From an uncultured Pelagibacteraceae bacterium (GTDB taxonomy: Bacteria > Pseudomonadota > Alphaproteobacteria > Pelagibacterales > Pelagibacteraceae), in NCBI GenBank assembly GCA_902552185.1, contig CACDFZ010000002.1, positions 62,001-126,000 of the forward strand: a DNA stretch of 64,000 bases, given 5' to 3'. Position 1 is the stretch's first letter; each line of letters begins with the position of its first letter. The position numbers and the translations under genes were made by a program. Below are positions 12,358 to 20,906 of this stretch, piece after piece. A model generated the notes under the pieces. The model ran no database searches and was not told the origin of the DNA. It saw only the letters and a list, made by a program, of their open reading frames with translations.

Positions 12358-14123
12358 TAAACTAAAATCTTTCCTTCATCAGAAATTTCTTCCTCTTCTT
12401 CAGGTCCTAAAATCATTTGATTATGTGGTTTGCCAGAAGGTATCATTGGAAAACAATTTTCAGCTTTATCAACCAAACAATCGAAAATTACTGGTCTGTC
12501 TATATTAACCATCTCTTTTATTTTTTCGTCCAGCTCATCAGGAGTTTTTGCTCTCATTCCAACGCATCCATATGACTCAGCAAGTTTTACAAAGTCAGGT
12601 AGTGCAGCGGTATAACTTTCAGAATAGTTTTTTTCATGCAACAATTCTTGCCATTGTCTGACCATTCCCATGTATTCGTTGTTTAAAATGAATATTTTAA
12701 TTGGCAACTTATATTGCACTGCTGTAGACATTTCTTGCATCGTCATTAAAACTGAAGCTTCCCCAGCTATATCTACTACTAATTTGCCAGGATTGGCTAT
12801 TTGAACACCAATTGCGGCTGGTAAACCATAGCCCATAGTACCTAATCCTCCAGAGGTCATCCATCTGTTAGGTTTATTGAACTTATAATGTTGTGCAGCC
12901 CACATCTGATGTTGACCAACCTCAGTTGTAACAAATGTGTCTTTGTCTTTTGTTAACTCATATAATCTTTGCACTGCATGTTGTGGTTTAATTATTTTGT
13001 TACTATTAATAAAGTTAAGAGACTTTTTTTCTCTCCATTTTTCAATTGTGCTCCACCATTTCGATGTTTTCTGTTTGTTAGAGCTTAAAAAATTTTTATT
13101 TTTTTCTTTAAATCGTTTTATTAATGATTTTAAAAACTCAGAAACATCACTCACAATCGCTAAGTCAACTTTTATATTTTTTCCTATAGAGGATGGATCA
13201 ATATCAACGTGTATTTTCTTTGATCCAGGAGAAAACTCATCAACCTTGCCGGTAATTCTGTCATCAAATCTTGCACCAATGTTAATCATTAAATCACAAT
13301 CATGCATGGCGTTATTAGCTTCAAATGTTCCATGCATACCCAACATTCCTAAAAATTGTGGATCATCTCCAGGGTAAGCACCGAGTCCTTGCAATGTTGA
13401 AGTGATTGGAAAACCTGTTAAAGATATTAATTCTCTTAAATATTCGCTGGCTTGAGGCCCAGAATTAATCACTCCTCCCCCAGTATAGAAAATTGGTTTT
13501 GAGGATTTTTTTAATAAATCAATAAATTTATCTAATTCATTGTTTGAAATTTTATGTGTAGCTCTGCCATTAAGTTTTTTCTTAAGAGTGCTTTTAGAAA
13601 AACTATATTTCCCTTTTTTGAATTGAATGTCTTTTGGAATATCAACTAATACCGGACCGGGTCTCCCCGTTGTGGCTACCTCAAAGGCTAAATGTAAAAC
13701 TCTCGCTAGATCATTAACATCTTTAACCAACCAATTATGTTTTGTGCAAGGACGAGTAATGCCAGTCGTATCACATTCTTGAAAGGCATCTGTGCCAATT
13801 AAATGTGTTGGTACTTGTCCTGAGATACAAACTAAAGGGACCGAGTCCATATAAGCATCTGTTAAAGCTGTAACAGCATTAGTTGCGCCAGGACCAGAGG
13901 TAACTAATAAGATGCCTGGTTTACCACTTGATCTAGCATAGCCTTCAGCAGCATGTCCAGCACCTTGTTCATGTCTCGCTAAAATATGTTTAATTGATTT
14001 GTGATTTTTCAGTTCATCATAAATTGGAAGAACAGCCCCGCCAGGATAACCAAAAATATAATCAACTTTTTGATCCTCTAAGGCTTTAAAAACAATTTCT
14101 GCACCAGTAAATAATTTAGGCAT
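12357..14123 (-). CDS. ilvB: Acetolactate synthase large (catalytic) subunit
   Basis: TPP- and FAD-dependent enzyme condensing two pyruvates to 2-acetolactate, or pyruvate and 2-oxobutyrate for isoleucine. It has 588 residues. The catalytic Glu52 lies in ARHEQGAGHAAEGYAR, followed by LVTSGPGATNAVTALTDAYMDSVPLVCISGQVP and the TPP-binding region DIAGEASVLMTMQEMSTA ... ILNNEYMGMVRQWQ. The usual GDG metal motif reads GEA here, a form I believe also occurs in other alphaproteobacterial homologues. It is 37 bases downstream of miaA and overlaps ilvH by one base. Confidence 0.97.
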
Positions 14124-14160
14124 TTATACAATCTACCGGAGAATCTCTTTTGGTCAAGTT

Positions 14161-15078
14161 TTAGCTAACAAGATTTAAAATTTTTTTTAAAAGAATAGAA
14201 GAATTACTTGAATATATCATATGCCAATCACTCATATGAGCTCTGGACCAAGTTTTTTGTCTTTTAGCATATTGTCTCGTTTTTATGTTCATTAGTTCTA
14301 TGAGATTTTTTTGGTCTAATTCTCCGCTCAAAAATCTTTGAATTTCTTGGACTCCAATTATCTTATTGGGTGATAATGATTTTTTTAGCCTTTTTTTCTT
14401 AAACTTTATGACTTCATTAATACACTTTTTTTCAATCATAGATTTAGTCCTCAACTCAATACTTTTTAGCAGTTGATTTTTTGGTGTATTAATAAAAAAT
14501 TTATTAAAGGCGTAATTTTTAAATAAGGGTTTTGTTTTTTTTGCCCACTGGTAAATTGATTTTTTTGTAAATTTTTTAACCTCATATGCTCTAAGCGTTC
14601 TTTGTGTGTCAGATGGGGAAATTTTATTTCTTGAAATAGGGTCTAGTTTAATTAATTTTTTGTAAAACTCTTTCTGACCTATTTTTTTATGAAGATTCCT
14701 TATGCTATTCCTATCAGAAAATTTAATATTTGGTATTTTGCTTATACCATCAGTTATTGCTTTAAAGTATAGACCAGTTCCCCCTACTAGTATTGGAACT
14801 TTATCTTTTTTAACTATTTGATTAATTTTATCTGAAGCAAGTTTAAGCCATTTTCCTGTAGAAAAAACAGCTCCAGAAGATTGAAATCCATATAAATGAT
14901 GTTTTGCTAATTTTAATTCATTTTTACTTGGTCTGGACGATAAAATTTGAAAATCTTTATATACTTGCATACTATCTGCATTAATAATTTCACCGTTAAT
15001 TCTTTTTGCTAATTTGATTGCTATTTTTGTTTTACCTGATGCAGTTGGACCAGCTAATAAAATAATTTTTTTTTTCAA
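14161..15078 (-). CDS. miaA: tRNA dimethylallyltransferase
   Basis: Adds a dimethylallyl group to A37 of tRNAs that read UNN codons. The 305-residue protein has the P-loop LLAGPTASGKTKIA (residues 7-20), the DSMQVYKDF motif after it, LVGGTGLYFKA, and the C-terminal GVQEIQRFLSGE and QYAKRQKTW motifs. The length is near the family norm. It sits between the degQ-type protease (2 bases away) and ilvB, in the hfl-deg run; miaA near hflKC is common in proteobacteria. Confidence 0.96.
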   Translation of the reverse strand: MKKKIILLAGPTASGKTKIAIKLAKRINGEIINADSMQVYKDFQILSSRPSKNELKLAKHHLYGFQSSGAVFSTGKWLKLASDKINQIVKKDKVPILVGGTGLYFKAITDGISKIPNIKFSDRNSIRNLHKKIGQKEFYKKLIKLDPISRNKISPSDTQRTLRAYEVKKFTKKSIYQWAKKTKPLFKNYAFNKFFINTPKNQLLKSIELRTKSMIEKKCINEVIKFKKKRLKKSLSPNKIIGVQEIQRFLSGELDQKNLIELMNIKTRQYAKRQKTWSRAHMSDWHMIYSSNSSILLKKILNLVS

Positions 15079-15080
15079 AA

Positions 15081-16496
15081 CTATTTGAGTTTTACGCCAA
15101 GGTATCTTCGTTGATTATTATTATTGATGATTGTTAGATATAAAGGTTGTCCTTTATCTTTAACTTTTTTAATTAAATTATCTAAGTTATCAATTTTTTG
15201 TATCGGTTTTTTTTGAATTTCAATTATCACATCATTTACATTTAATAAACCTACTACAGGGCTTCTCTTAGATATCTCCACGATGACTGCTCCCTTTAAA
15301 GTTTTATTTAAATTTCTTGTCTTAATATCATTTGAGTTTAAATCTCTTACAGTTATTTTTAATGTGTCTACATCTAATTCTTTGGTTTTTTTGGGTAATT
15401 CAGCTTTCTTTTCTTTAAACTCACTCGAAGACTCAAGTCTGCCTAGAGTAAGTCTTTTATCGATCATCTTTTTATTTCTCCAAATTTTAAGCGTAACACT
15501 TTTTCCGACATCAGTGCTTGCAACTACCTTAGGAAGTTTTCTCATTGTATCAATTTTTTTTCCATCAAACTCCAAAATGATGTCTCCAGCTTTTATACCT
15601 GCTTTGTCTGCGGGACTTTTTTCTCCTACACTTGCAACTAATGCTCCAGATGGTTTTTTTAAATTTTCTACTTCTGCTATTTCTTTGGTGACTTCTTGAA
15701 TTCTAACTCCAAGCCAACCTCTTCTTGTTTCACCATATTTTATTAATTGATCAATAATGTTTGAGGCAGCGTTTGCTGGGATTGCAAAACCAATTCCGAT
15801 TGATCCAGCTTGACCGGGAGCAATTATAGCTGTGTTAATTCCAATTACTTCACCCTTTAAATTAAAAAGAGGACCTCCAGAGTTTCCCTGATTTATCGAT
15901 GCATCTGTTTGAATAAAATCATCGTAACGTGTTAAGTTAATATCTCTATTTCTTGCTGAGATAATTCCTGAAGTTACAGTGCCACCTAAACCAAAAGGAT
16001 TTCCAATTGCCACAACCCAGTCTCCAACTCTTGCTTTATCAGAGTCACCAAACTCCACAACTTCAAAATCATTTTTGCTATCTTTAATTTTTAAAACAGC
16101 AACATCTGCGTAAGGATCTGAACCTAAAACTTCTGCTTTATATTCCTTATCACCAATCCGCACGATTATATCCTCAGCATTGGCGATAACATGATTATTT
16201 GTTACCACAACACCTTCTTTTTTTATAATAAAGCCAGATCCCAAAGATGAGGCTTTTCGTTCAGTTGGTCTTTGAAATTCTTTAAACATATCCTCAAAAG
16301 GTGATCCTGGAGGAAATTGGAAAGGAAATTGATTGTTATTTGTTGTACGAATTGTTTGTGTAGTTGAAATGTTAACCACTGATGGCATGAGTTTTTCAGC
16401 TAAATCGGCAAAAGAGTCTGGTCTAGTATTTGCACTTATATTACTAGAAAAAGAAGAAATTAATAAAACTATAATAAGTTTTTTAAATATTCTCAT
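15081..16496 (-). CDS. degQ: Periplasmic serine protease/chaperone of the DegP/DegQ (HtrA) family
   Basis: Envelope quality-control protease of 471 residues. An N-terminal signal peptide (about residues 1-22, ending SNISA) is followed by the trypsin-like domain with the triad His102 (VVTNNHVIA), Asp131 (SDPYADVAVL) and Ser206 (NQGNSGGPLF). Two PDZ domains follow (about 255-350 and 380-470). It is directly upstream of miaA and one base from the DUF2065 gene, behind hflKC, a conserved grouping. DegP versus DegQ cannot be settled from sequence alone; the short Q-linker region favours DegQ-like. Confidence 0.93.
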   Translation of the reverse strand: MRIFKKLIIVLLISSFSSNISANTRPDSFADLAEKLMPSVVNISTTQTIRTTNNNQFPFQFPPGSPFEDMFKEFQRPTERKASSLGSGFIIKKEGVVVTNNHVIANAEDIIVRIGDKEYKAEVLGSDPYADVAVLKIKDSKNDFEVVEFGDSDKARVGDWVVAIGNPFGLGGTVTSGIISARNRDINLTRYDDFIQTDASINQGNSGGPLFNLKGEVIGINTAIIAPGQAGSIGIGFAIPANAASNIIDQLIKYGETRRGWLGVRIQEVTKEIAEVENLKKPSGALVASVGEKSPADKAGIKAGDIILEFDGKKIDTMRKLPKVVASTDVGKSVTLKIWRNKKMIDKRLTLGRLESSSEFKEKKAELPKKTKELDVDTLKITVRDLNSNDIKTRNLNKTLKGAVIVEISKRSPVVGLLNVNDVIIEIQKKPIQKIDNLDNLIKKVKDKGQPLYLTIINNNNQRRYLGVKLK

Positions 16497-16682
16497 TTAG
16501 TGCCTCATATACCAAATTATTACAAATCCTATTAATAAGAAAAAAATGCCTGAATATCTTAACTTATTTTCAGACATAGTTTCTATGATTTTTAACATAT
16601 TTTTTATTCTTGACGGAAACATGGCAAGTAAAAGACCTTCTACAAAAAAAAGTAATCCTATAGCCGTAATAAGATCACTCAT
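16497..16682 (-). CDS. DUF2065-family small membrane protein
   Basis: 61-residue protein with two hydrophobic helices (about residues 3-23 and 43-59). The pattern IGLLFFVEGLLLAMFP near the N-terminus and RYSGIFFLLIGFVIIWY near the C-terminus matches the DUF2065 (YjeT-like) family. This family is often encoded next to hflC and hflK, as here (8 bases from hflC, abutting the protease gene). Function is unknown; a role with the HflKC membrane complex is inferred only from position. Confidence 0.85.
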   Translation of the reverse strand: MSDLITAIGLLFFVEGLLLAMFPSRIKNMLKIIETMSENKLRYSGIFFLLIGFVIIWYMRH

Positions 16683-16690
16683 ATTTTAGA

Positions 16691-17563
16691 TTAGTTTTTT
16701 TTAATTAGACCAGATTTTCCAAAAAATTTAAAGAAATCACTGTCTGGTGAAAGTATTAAAGATGTGTCTCCGCCTATAAGAGATTTTTCATAAGATTGCA
16801 TCGCTCTGTAAAAACTGAAGAATTGCGGGTCCTTGCCAAAAGCATCTGCAAATATTTTATTTCTTTGGCCATCTCCCTCACCTTTCATAATTTCTGATTT
16901 CTTCTTAGCGTTTGCTAGAATTACTGTTACCTCTTTATCTGCTGTAGATTTAATTCTCGTAGCTATCTCAGCTCCTTGGGCTCTAAATTCTTTTGCTTCT
17001 CTCTGTCTTTCAGTTTGCATTCGAGCATAAATTGCTTCACTGTTTGCTTGTGGTAAGTCAGCTCTTTTAATTCTTACGTCAACAATCTCTATTCCAAAAT
17101 TTTTAGCCTCAGTGTTTACATCGTTCTGGATGATTGACATTTGTTTAGCTCTATCTTTTGATAATAGAGTGGCAAGTTCTTGTTTACCTAAAACACCTCT
17201 TATTCTTGAATTAATAATAGTGGCAAGTCTTTGTCTAGCAACTCTCTCGTTACCAACTGAAATGTAAAACTTTAGTGGATCAACAATTTTAAATCTAGCA
17301 ATCGCATCAACTATTAATCTTTTTTGATCTGCAGCTATTACTTCTTCCGGTGGGTTATCTAAATTTAAAACTCTTTTGTCTAAGTATGCAACGTTTTGGA
17401 TAAACGGCAATTTAAAATTTAAACCTGATTTATTCACAATTTTTTTAGGATCACCAAATTGTAGAACGATAGCCTGGTTAATCTCTTGAACAATAAAAAT
17501 TGATTGAAAAGCAGTTATTCCTAAAACAACAATAAATGGTATAAAAAATTTAGACACTTTCAT
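16691..17563 (-). CDS. hflC: HflC, SPFH-domain modulator of FtsH protease
   Basis: Inner-membrane SPFH/prohibitin-domain protein of 290 residues that assembles with HflK around FtsH. One N-terminal membrane helix (about 5-24) is followed by the SPFH domain with QEINQAIVLQFGDPK and VVDVRIKRADLPQ-like segments (here IVDVRIKRADLPQANSEAIYARMQTERQREAKEFRAQG in two parts), then a coiled coil. The start shares one base with the hflK stop, so the two are co-translated. Confidence 0.96.
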   Translation of the reverse strand: MKVSKFFIPFIVVLGITAFQSIFIVQEINQAIVLQFGDPKKIVNKSGLNFKLPFIQNVAYLDKRVLNLDNPPEEVIAADQKRLIVDAIARFKIVDPLKFYISVGNERVARQRLATIINSRIRGVLGKQELATLLSKDRAKQMSIIQNDVNTEAKNFGIEIVDVRIKRADLPQANSEAIYARMQTERQREAKEFRAQGAEIATRIKSTADKEVTVILANAKKKSEIMKGEGDGQRNKIFADAFGKDPQFFSFYRAMQSYEKSLIGGDTSLILSPDSDFFKFFGKSGLIKKN

Positions 17564-18666
17564 TAACTACCGCTCTTCTTTTTAATTTCTGGTAAAGGTA
17601 AGTAAGGCACTACCCCTGAACCTGATTCTTTATCGATTATAACTTTATCTATATCTGCTAAAACTTTTTCCATGGTCTCAAGAAACATTCTTTCTTGAGT
17701 TACTTGTTTTGCGTTTCTGTATTCACCATAAATTGCTAAAAATCTGGAAGCTTCACCCTCAGCAGTTGCTACAACTTCTTTTTTATATGCCTCAGCTTCT
17801 TGTAATATTTTTTCTGCATCTCCTCGAGCTCTTGGAATTACATCGTTAGCATAAGCTTCTGCTTCGTTTTTTGATCTTTCTTTATCCGCTCTAGCTGCTT
17901 GTACATCTCTAAATGCATCGATAACTTGGCTTGGCGGGTCGGCTTTTTGTGTTTGAACTTGAGTGATTTGAATACCAGATCCATACTCATCTAAAATATT
18001 TTGAGTAATTTCCTGCACTTCAATTTCTATGTTAGATCTTCCTTCAGTTAAAATTGATTGAATTTCACTCTTCGCTATAACCTCTCTCATTGCTGTTTCG
18101 GAAGTAGCTTTTACAGTTTCAACTGGACTTTGAATATTGAATAAAAATTTGCCAGCGTCTTTGATTACCCAGAAAACAGAATAGTTAATATCTACAATAT
18201 TTTCGTCTCCAGTTAACATTAAGCTTTCTTCAGGAACTTCTCCAACACCTGAAGATCTTCCACTGTCGCTAGCTCCTCGAAAGCCAACATCTATTCTATT
18301 AACTTTTGTTACTTTTGGCTTAAGGACTCTCTCAACTGGGAAAGGTAAATGATAATTCAATCCAGGTTGTGTTGTATTTACAAATTTCCCAAATCTTAAA
18401 ACTACTCCTTGTTCATCTGGTAACACTCTGTAAAGACCGCTTAAAACCCAGATCACCAATAAAATTATTAAACCCAAAACTATTGGTTTGCCACCGCCTG
18501 ATTTTCCACCAGGCATAAATCTATTTATCTTGTTCTGAATATTTCTAATGAGTTCATCTATATTTGGCGGTTCTCTTCTTGATCCTGAGCCATTTCCGCT
18601 CCCACCAGTTGGGCCTGAAGACCCCCACGGTGATTGATTTTTAAATATACTTCCTATTAAACTCAT
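17563..18666 (-). CDS. hflK: HflK, SPFH-domain modulator of FtsH protease
   Basis: Partner of HflC in the HflKC cage around FtsH. The 367-residue protein has a Gly/Ser-rich cytoplasmic N-terminus (residues about 12-33), a membrane helix (about 65-83), then the SPFH domain (VLPDEQGVVLRFGKFV) and a coiled-coil region with RARGDAEKILQEAEAYKKE and VVATAEGEASRF. It starts the long minus-strand run, and a promoter match lies so close to its ATG that the mRNA may be leaderless. Confidence 0.96.
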   Translation of the reverse strand: MSLIGSIFKNQSPWGSSGPTGGSGNGSGSRREPPNIDELIRNIQNKINRFMPGGKSGGGKPIVLGLIILLVIWVLSGLYRVLPDEQGVVLRFGKFVNTTQPGLNYHLPFPVERVLKPKVTKVNRIDVGFRGASDSGRSSGVGEVPEESLMLTGDENIVDINYSVFWVIKDAGKFLFNIQSPVETVKATSETAMREVIAKSEIQSILTEGRSNIEIEVQEITQNILDEYGSGIQITQVQTQKADPPSQVIDAFRDVQAARADKERSKNEAEAYANDVIPRARGDAEKILQEAEAYKKEVVATAEGEASRFLAIYGEYRNAKQVTQERMFLETMEKVLADIDKVIIDKESGSGVVPYLPLPEIKKKSGS

Positions 18667-18673
18667 GACACTT

Positions 18674-18701
18674 TATATAGTGACTTTTATTGTAAAAACA
18701 A
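18674..18701 (-). promoter_or_regulatory. Candidate promoter for hflK, possibly leaderless
   Basis: On the minus strand TTGTTT (18696-18701) and TATATA (18674-18679) are separated by 16 bases. Only seven bases lie between the -10 box and the hflK ATG at 18666, so transcription would start at or next to the start codon. It lies in the 67-base divergent gap between hflK and mrp. Confidence 0.45.
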
Positions 18702-18733
18702 GTTAAGTAATAGCGATATTATGACCAGAATAT

Positions 18734-19537
18734 ATGAACATTATGAGTAAAAAACCACCTCCTAAGCAATTTGTTAAGACTCCAATCAGTGGAACAAAAT
18801 ACACATTGTTAATTTCAAGCGCAAAAGGCGGAGTTGGTAAATCCACAGTTGCAGTCAACTTAGCTTTTGCTTTACAAAAATTAGGATTAAAGATTGGAAT
18901 TCTCGACGCGGACGTTTACGGACCTTCTTTGCCAAAATTAATTAATTTAAATGAAAAGCCAAAAACTGAAGATGGTAATAAAATTATTCCAATTGAAAAA
19001 TACAATGCTCAATGTATGTCAATGGGTTTTTTAGTTGACGAACAAACACCAATGATATGGCGAGGACCAATGGTGATCAGTGCTATAAAAACAATGACAC
19101 AAAAAGTGTTATGGAAAGACAGAGATGTTATCATCATAGATATGCCGCCAGGCACCGGTGATACTCAGTTAACATTTGCTCAAGAAGTAAAAGTTGATGG
19201 TGCTATAATTGTCTCTACTCCACAAGATTTAGCCCTTCTTGACGTAAAAAGAGGGATACAAATGTTTGAAAAGACTGGCGTTAAAATTTTAGGCTTAATA
19301 GATAATATGAGTTTTTTTAAAGGAGATGATGGAAAAGAATATAAAATATTTGGGGAAGGTGGAGTAGTGAAAACAGCAAAAGAATTTAATAAAGAATTTT
19401 TAGGTCATCTTCCATTAAATCAAGATTTGAGAAATTCAGCTGATATTGGAGATCCTCTTACTCATTCTCAACCTGATCATGAAGTTTCAAAAATATTTAA
19501 GAATATAGCTGAAAAAATTAAACAAGCTTTTCTTTAA
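18734..19537 (+). CDS. mrp: Mrp/ApbC-type P-loop ATPase, iron-sulfur cluster carrier
   Basis: Mrp/NBP35 family ATPase thought to hold and transfer Fe-S clusters. The deviant Walker A is [17 protein letters not shown] (residues 28-44), then [36 protein letters not shown] and a C-terminal [11 protein letters not shown] segment. At 267 residues it lacks the N-terminal DUF59 domain that many Mrp proteins carry. The CxxC of the family is not obvious. An alternative start is the ATG at 18743 (MSKKPPP). It converges with thyX and the two 3' ends overlap by 20 bases. Confidence 0.93.
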   Translation: MNIMSKKPPPKQFVKTPISGTKYTLLISSAKGGVGKSTVAVNLAFALQKLGLKIGILDADVYGPSLPKLINLNEKPKTEDGNKIIPIEKYNAQCMSMGFLVDEQTPMIWRGPMVISAIKTMTQKVLWKDRDVIIIDMPPGTGDTQLTFAQEVKVDGAIIVSTPQDLALLDVKRGIQMFEKTGVKILGLIDNMSFFKGDDGKEYKIFGEGGVVKTAKEFNKEFLGHLPLNQDLRNSADIGDPLTHSQPDHEVSKIFKNIAEKIKQAFL

Positions 19538-20465
19538 ATTCAAAAGAACTCATTAACTCATTCCACTCTCTCTTAGATAGACCTGAGTCTTCATAAGAAA
19601 CTTTTTTACCTTTTGCCATTTGTTGAATTACTTTTTTACCTTTAGCAGAGACATGTACCGCTCCAACTCTATAATCTAAGAAAGCTGAATGAGTAATGGG
19701 AACCCATTTTTTTACAGTCTCTAGCATAGTTTCTGCATAAACTCTGATTTCATACTGAGCATGACTATCAGCCCTAAGAAATAAAAAGTTTAACAAATTT
19801 AATAAATCCGTTTTCCAATACCATTGAGTATATGAATTTAAAGTTAAGTTCATTCTTGCAAGTTCTCTTGCCAAACCTGCTTTGCCCTCATCAATTGTAG
19901 TTCCGTCAAATCTTTCGTTAAGCATTTTTTCATAATTGTCGTAAGTTCTTGTCGCATCATCTTTTAAAATTTTTAACACTTCATCTGCTTGATCACCTGT
20001 AATTAGATCTCCTCTTCCTTGTCTATTAGAAGTTGACTGAGCTGAGAGTTGTTCTTTTGCAGGAATATAAAATTCTTTATCTAAAATAGAGTATCTTGCT
20101 GAATATTCATTTACGTTAGCAGTTCTGTGTCGTATCCATTGTCTGGCGATAAAGATTGGAAGTTTAACATGGTATTTTATTTCACACATTTCGAATGGAG
20201 TTGAATGCCAATGTCTCATTAAATATTTTATTAAACCTTCGTCAGTTGAAACTTTTTTAGTTCCTTTGCCATATGAAACTCTAGCTGATTGCACTATTGA
20301 TGTATCATCACCCATGTAATCAATCACTCTTACAAAACCATGGTCTAAAACAGGTAAAGCTTCATAAAGAATTTTTTCTAATTCTGGTGAAGTAACTCTT
20401 TTCGTTTGATTTTTTTGGGACTGTTGATCAGCTATTTCTTGATTTTGTTCTTTCGTTAGTTTCAT
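19518..20465 (-). CDS. thyX: Flavin-dependent thymidylate synthase
   Basis: Makes dTMP from dUMP with FAD and methylene-tetrahydrofolate, replacing ThyA. With the start at 20465 ([10 protein letters not shown]) it has 315 residues. The ThyX motif RHR-x7-S is present as R112-H113-R114 ... S122 ([16 protein letters not shown]), and [13 protein letters not shown] lies just before it. The reading frame stays open upstream to 20594, but that stretch reads backwards through the tmRNA acceptor piece and gives a spurious [13 protein letters not shown]-terminus, so I reject the longer start. Transcription is divergent from the tmRNA gene. Confidence 0.96.
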   Translation of the reverse strand: MKLTKEQNQEIADQQSQKNQTKRVTSPELEKILYEALPVLDHGFVRVIDYMGDDTSIVQSARVSYGKGTKKVSTDEGLIKYLMRHWHSTPFEMCEIKYHVKLPIFIARQWIRHRTANVNEYSARYSILDKEFYIPAKEQLSAQSTSNRQGRGDLITGDQADEVLKILKDDATRTYDNYEKMLNERFDGTTIDEGKAGLARELARMNLTLNSYTQWYWKTDLLNLLNFLFLRADSHAQYEIRVYAETMLETVKKWVPITHSAFLDYRVGAVHVSAKGKKVIQQMAKGKKVSYEDSGLSKREWNELMSSFEFKEKLV

Positions 20466-20479
20466 TTTGAATAAAGTTA

Positions 20480-20509
20480 TTGAATCTCTAAAAAAGAGTT
20501 TTATATTAT
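20480..20509 (+). promoter_or_regulatory. Candidate promoter of the tmRNA gene
   Basis: TTGAAT (20480-20485) is followed by overlapping -10 candidates TATATT (20502-20507, spacer 16) and TATTAT (20504-20509, spacer 18). Transcription would begin near 20515, at the 5' edge of the tmRNA acceptor piece. The AT-rich setting makes the exact boxes uncertain. Confidence 0.4.
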
Positions 20510-20745
20510 AAATGTTGGTTTTCCAACTATGACGATAAACGAATCTCGTAATAAACATTGCGGACGTGGGGGCAGTACCCACCACCTCCACCATTTACAA
20601 CTTGAGGGGGTGAATTAGGCTCGACGGGTGTCTAAAAGTTTTTCTTTCGTTCGAGATAGTTCCGACGTAACGGGCTAATTATAAATGCAAATAATAAATT
20701 TGCACTTGCTGCTTAATTAACTTGTTAATTAAGTGAACGGGGTTT

Positions 20746-20773
20746 GGGGCACCTGGCAACAGAACGCCCCTTT
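20746..20773 (+). terminator. Terminal hairpin of the tmRNA, possible terminator
   Basis: GGGGC (20746-20750) and GCCCC (20766-20770) pair around a 15-base loop and are followed by TTT. It fits the 3' hairpin of the tmRNA coding piece and could act as a weak intrinsic terminator. The same bases form the repeated core described below. In the downstream copies the left arm of the stem is not conserved, so those copies do not form this hairpin. Confidence 0.45.
20749..20772 (+). repeat. tmRNA-derived core repeat, copy A (in the intact tmRNA)
   Basis: Reference copy of the repeat, starting GCACCTGGCAACAGAACGCC and ending CCTT. It is the 3' end of the tmRNA coding piece, so it would be the left attachment site of the array. 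Confidence 0.85.
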
Positions 20774-20819
20774 ACCAACGGAAACTGTTAATCCAATTGA
20801 AATATCAAATTAGGAACAG

Positions 20820-20852
20820 CACGAAGTTTTACACGAAGTTTACACGAAGTTT
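20820..20852 (+). repeat. CACGAAGTTT repeats, left end of the restriction-modification cassette
   Basis: Three copies of CACGAAGTTT begin at 20820, 20832 and 20843, spaced 12 and 11 bases, about one helical turn. The first two with their spacing recur identically at 25871-25892 on the other side of the cassette. They are placed like the arm-type binding sites of a tyrosine recombinase, between the core repeat and the res gene; that role is inferred. Confidence 0.75.
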
Positions 20853-20906
20853 GAAGTCTAGTTCCGAACCGTTACAGTCGCATTTGCGTGTATAACGATC
20901 TTTATA

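Larger units (their letters stand above)
20511..20773 (+). ncRNA. ssrA: Two-piece (permuted) tmRNA
   Basis: Alphaproteobacterial permuted tmRNA, which rescues stalled ribosomes. The acceptor piece (about 20511-20593) ends in an encoded CCA; its T arm is GTGGG-GGCAGTA-CCCAC with the alphaproteobacterial GGCAGTA loop. After a 12-base spacer the coding piece starts at 20606 with GGGGGTG, which pairs over 7 bp with CACCTCC (20583-20589), followed by AATTAGGCTCGACGGG, the typical D-loop-like region. The tag frame is 20687-20716: Ala-Asn-Asn-Lys-Phe-Ala-Leu-Ala-Ala-stop. The stop lies in a 9-bp hairpin (CTTAATTAA / TTAATTAAG). The 3' end forms the GGGGC/GCCCC hairpin at 20746-20770. The exact 5' end, processing sites and 3' end are estimates. 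Confidence 0.92.

Noticed and set aside
12937..13377. 146-codon open frame opposite ilvB
   Set aside because: Antisense shadow of a full-length, well-conserved gene with no family resemblance.
15283..15699. 138-codon open frame opposite the degQ-type gene
   Set aside because: Antisense shadow over the PDZ domains; low-complexity hydrophobic product with no supporting signals.
20466..20594. 43-codon N-terminal extension of ThyX ([12 protein letters not shown]...)
   Set aside because: It is the reverse complement of the tmRNA acceptor piece, including its CCA end. The same kind of false N-terminus arises wherever a frame runs backwards through alphaproteobacterial tmRNA. The start at 20465 fits the family.
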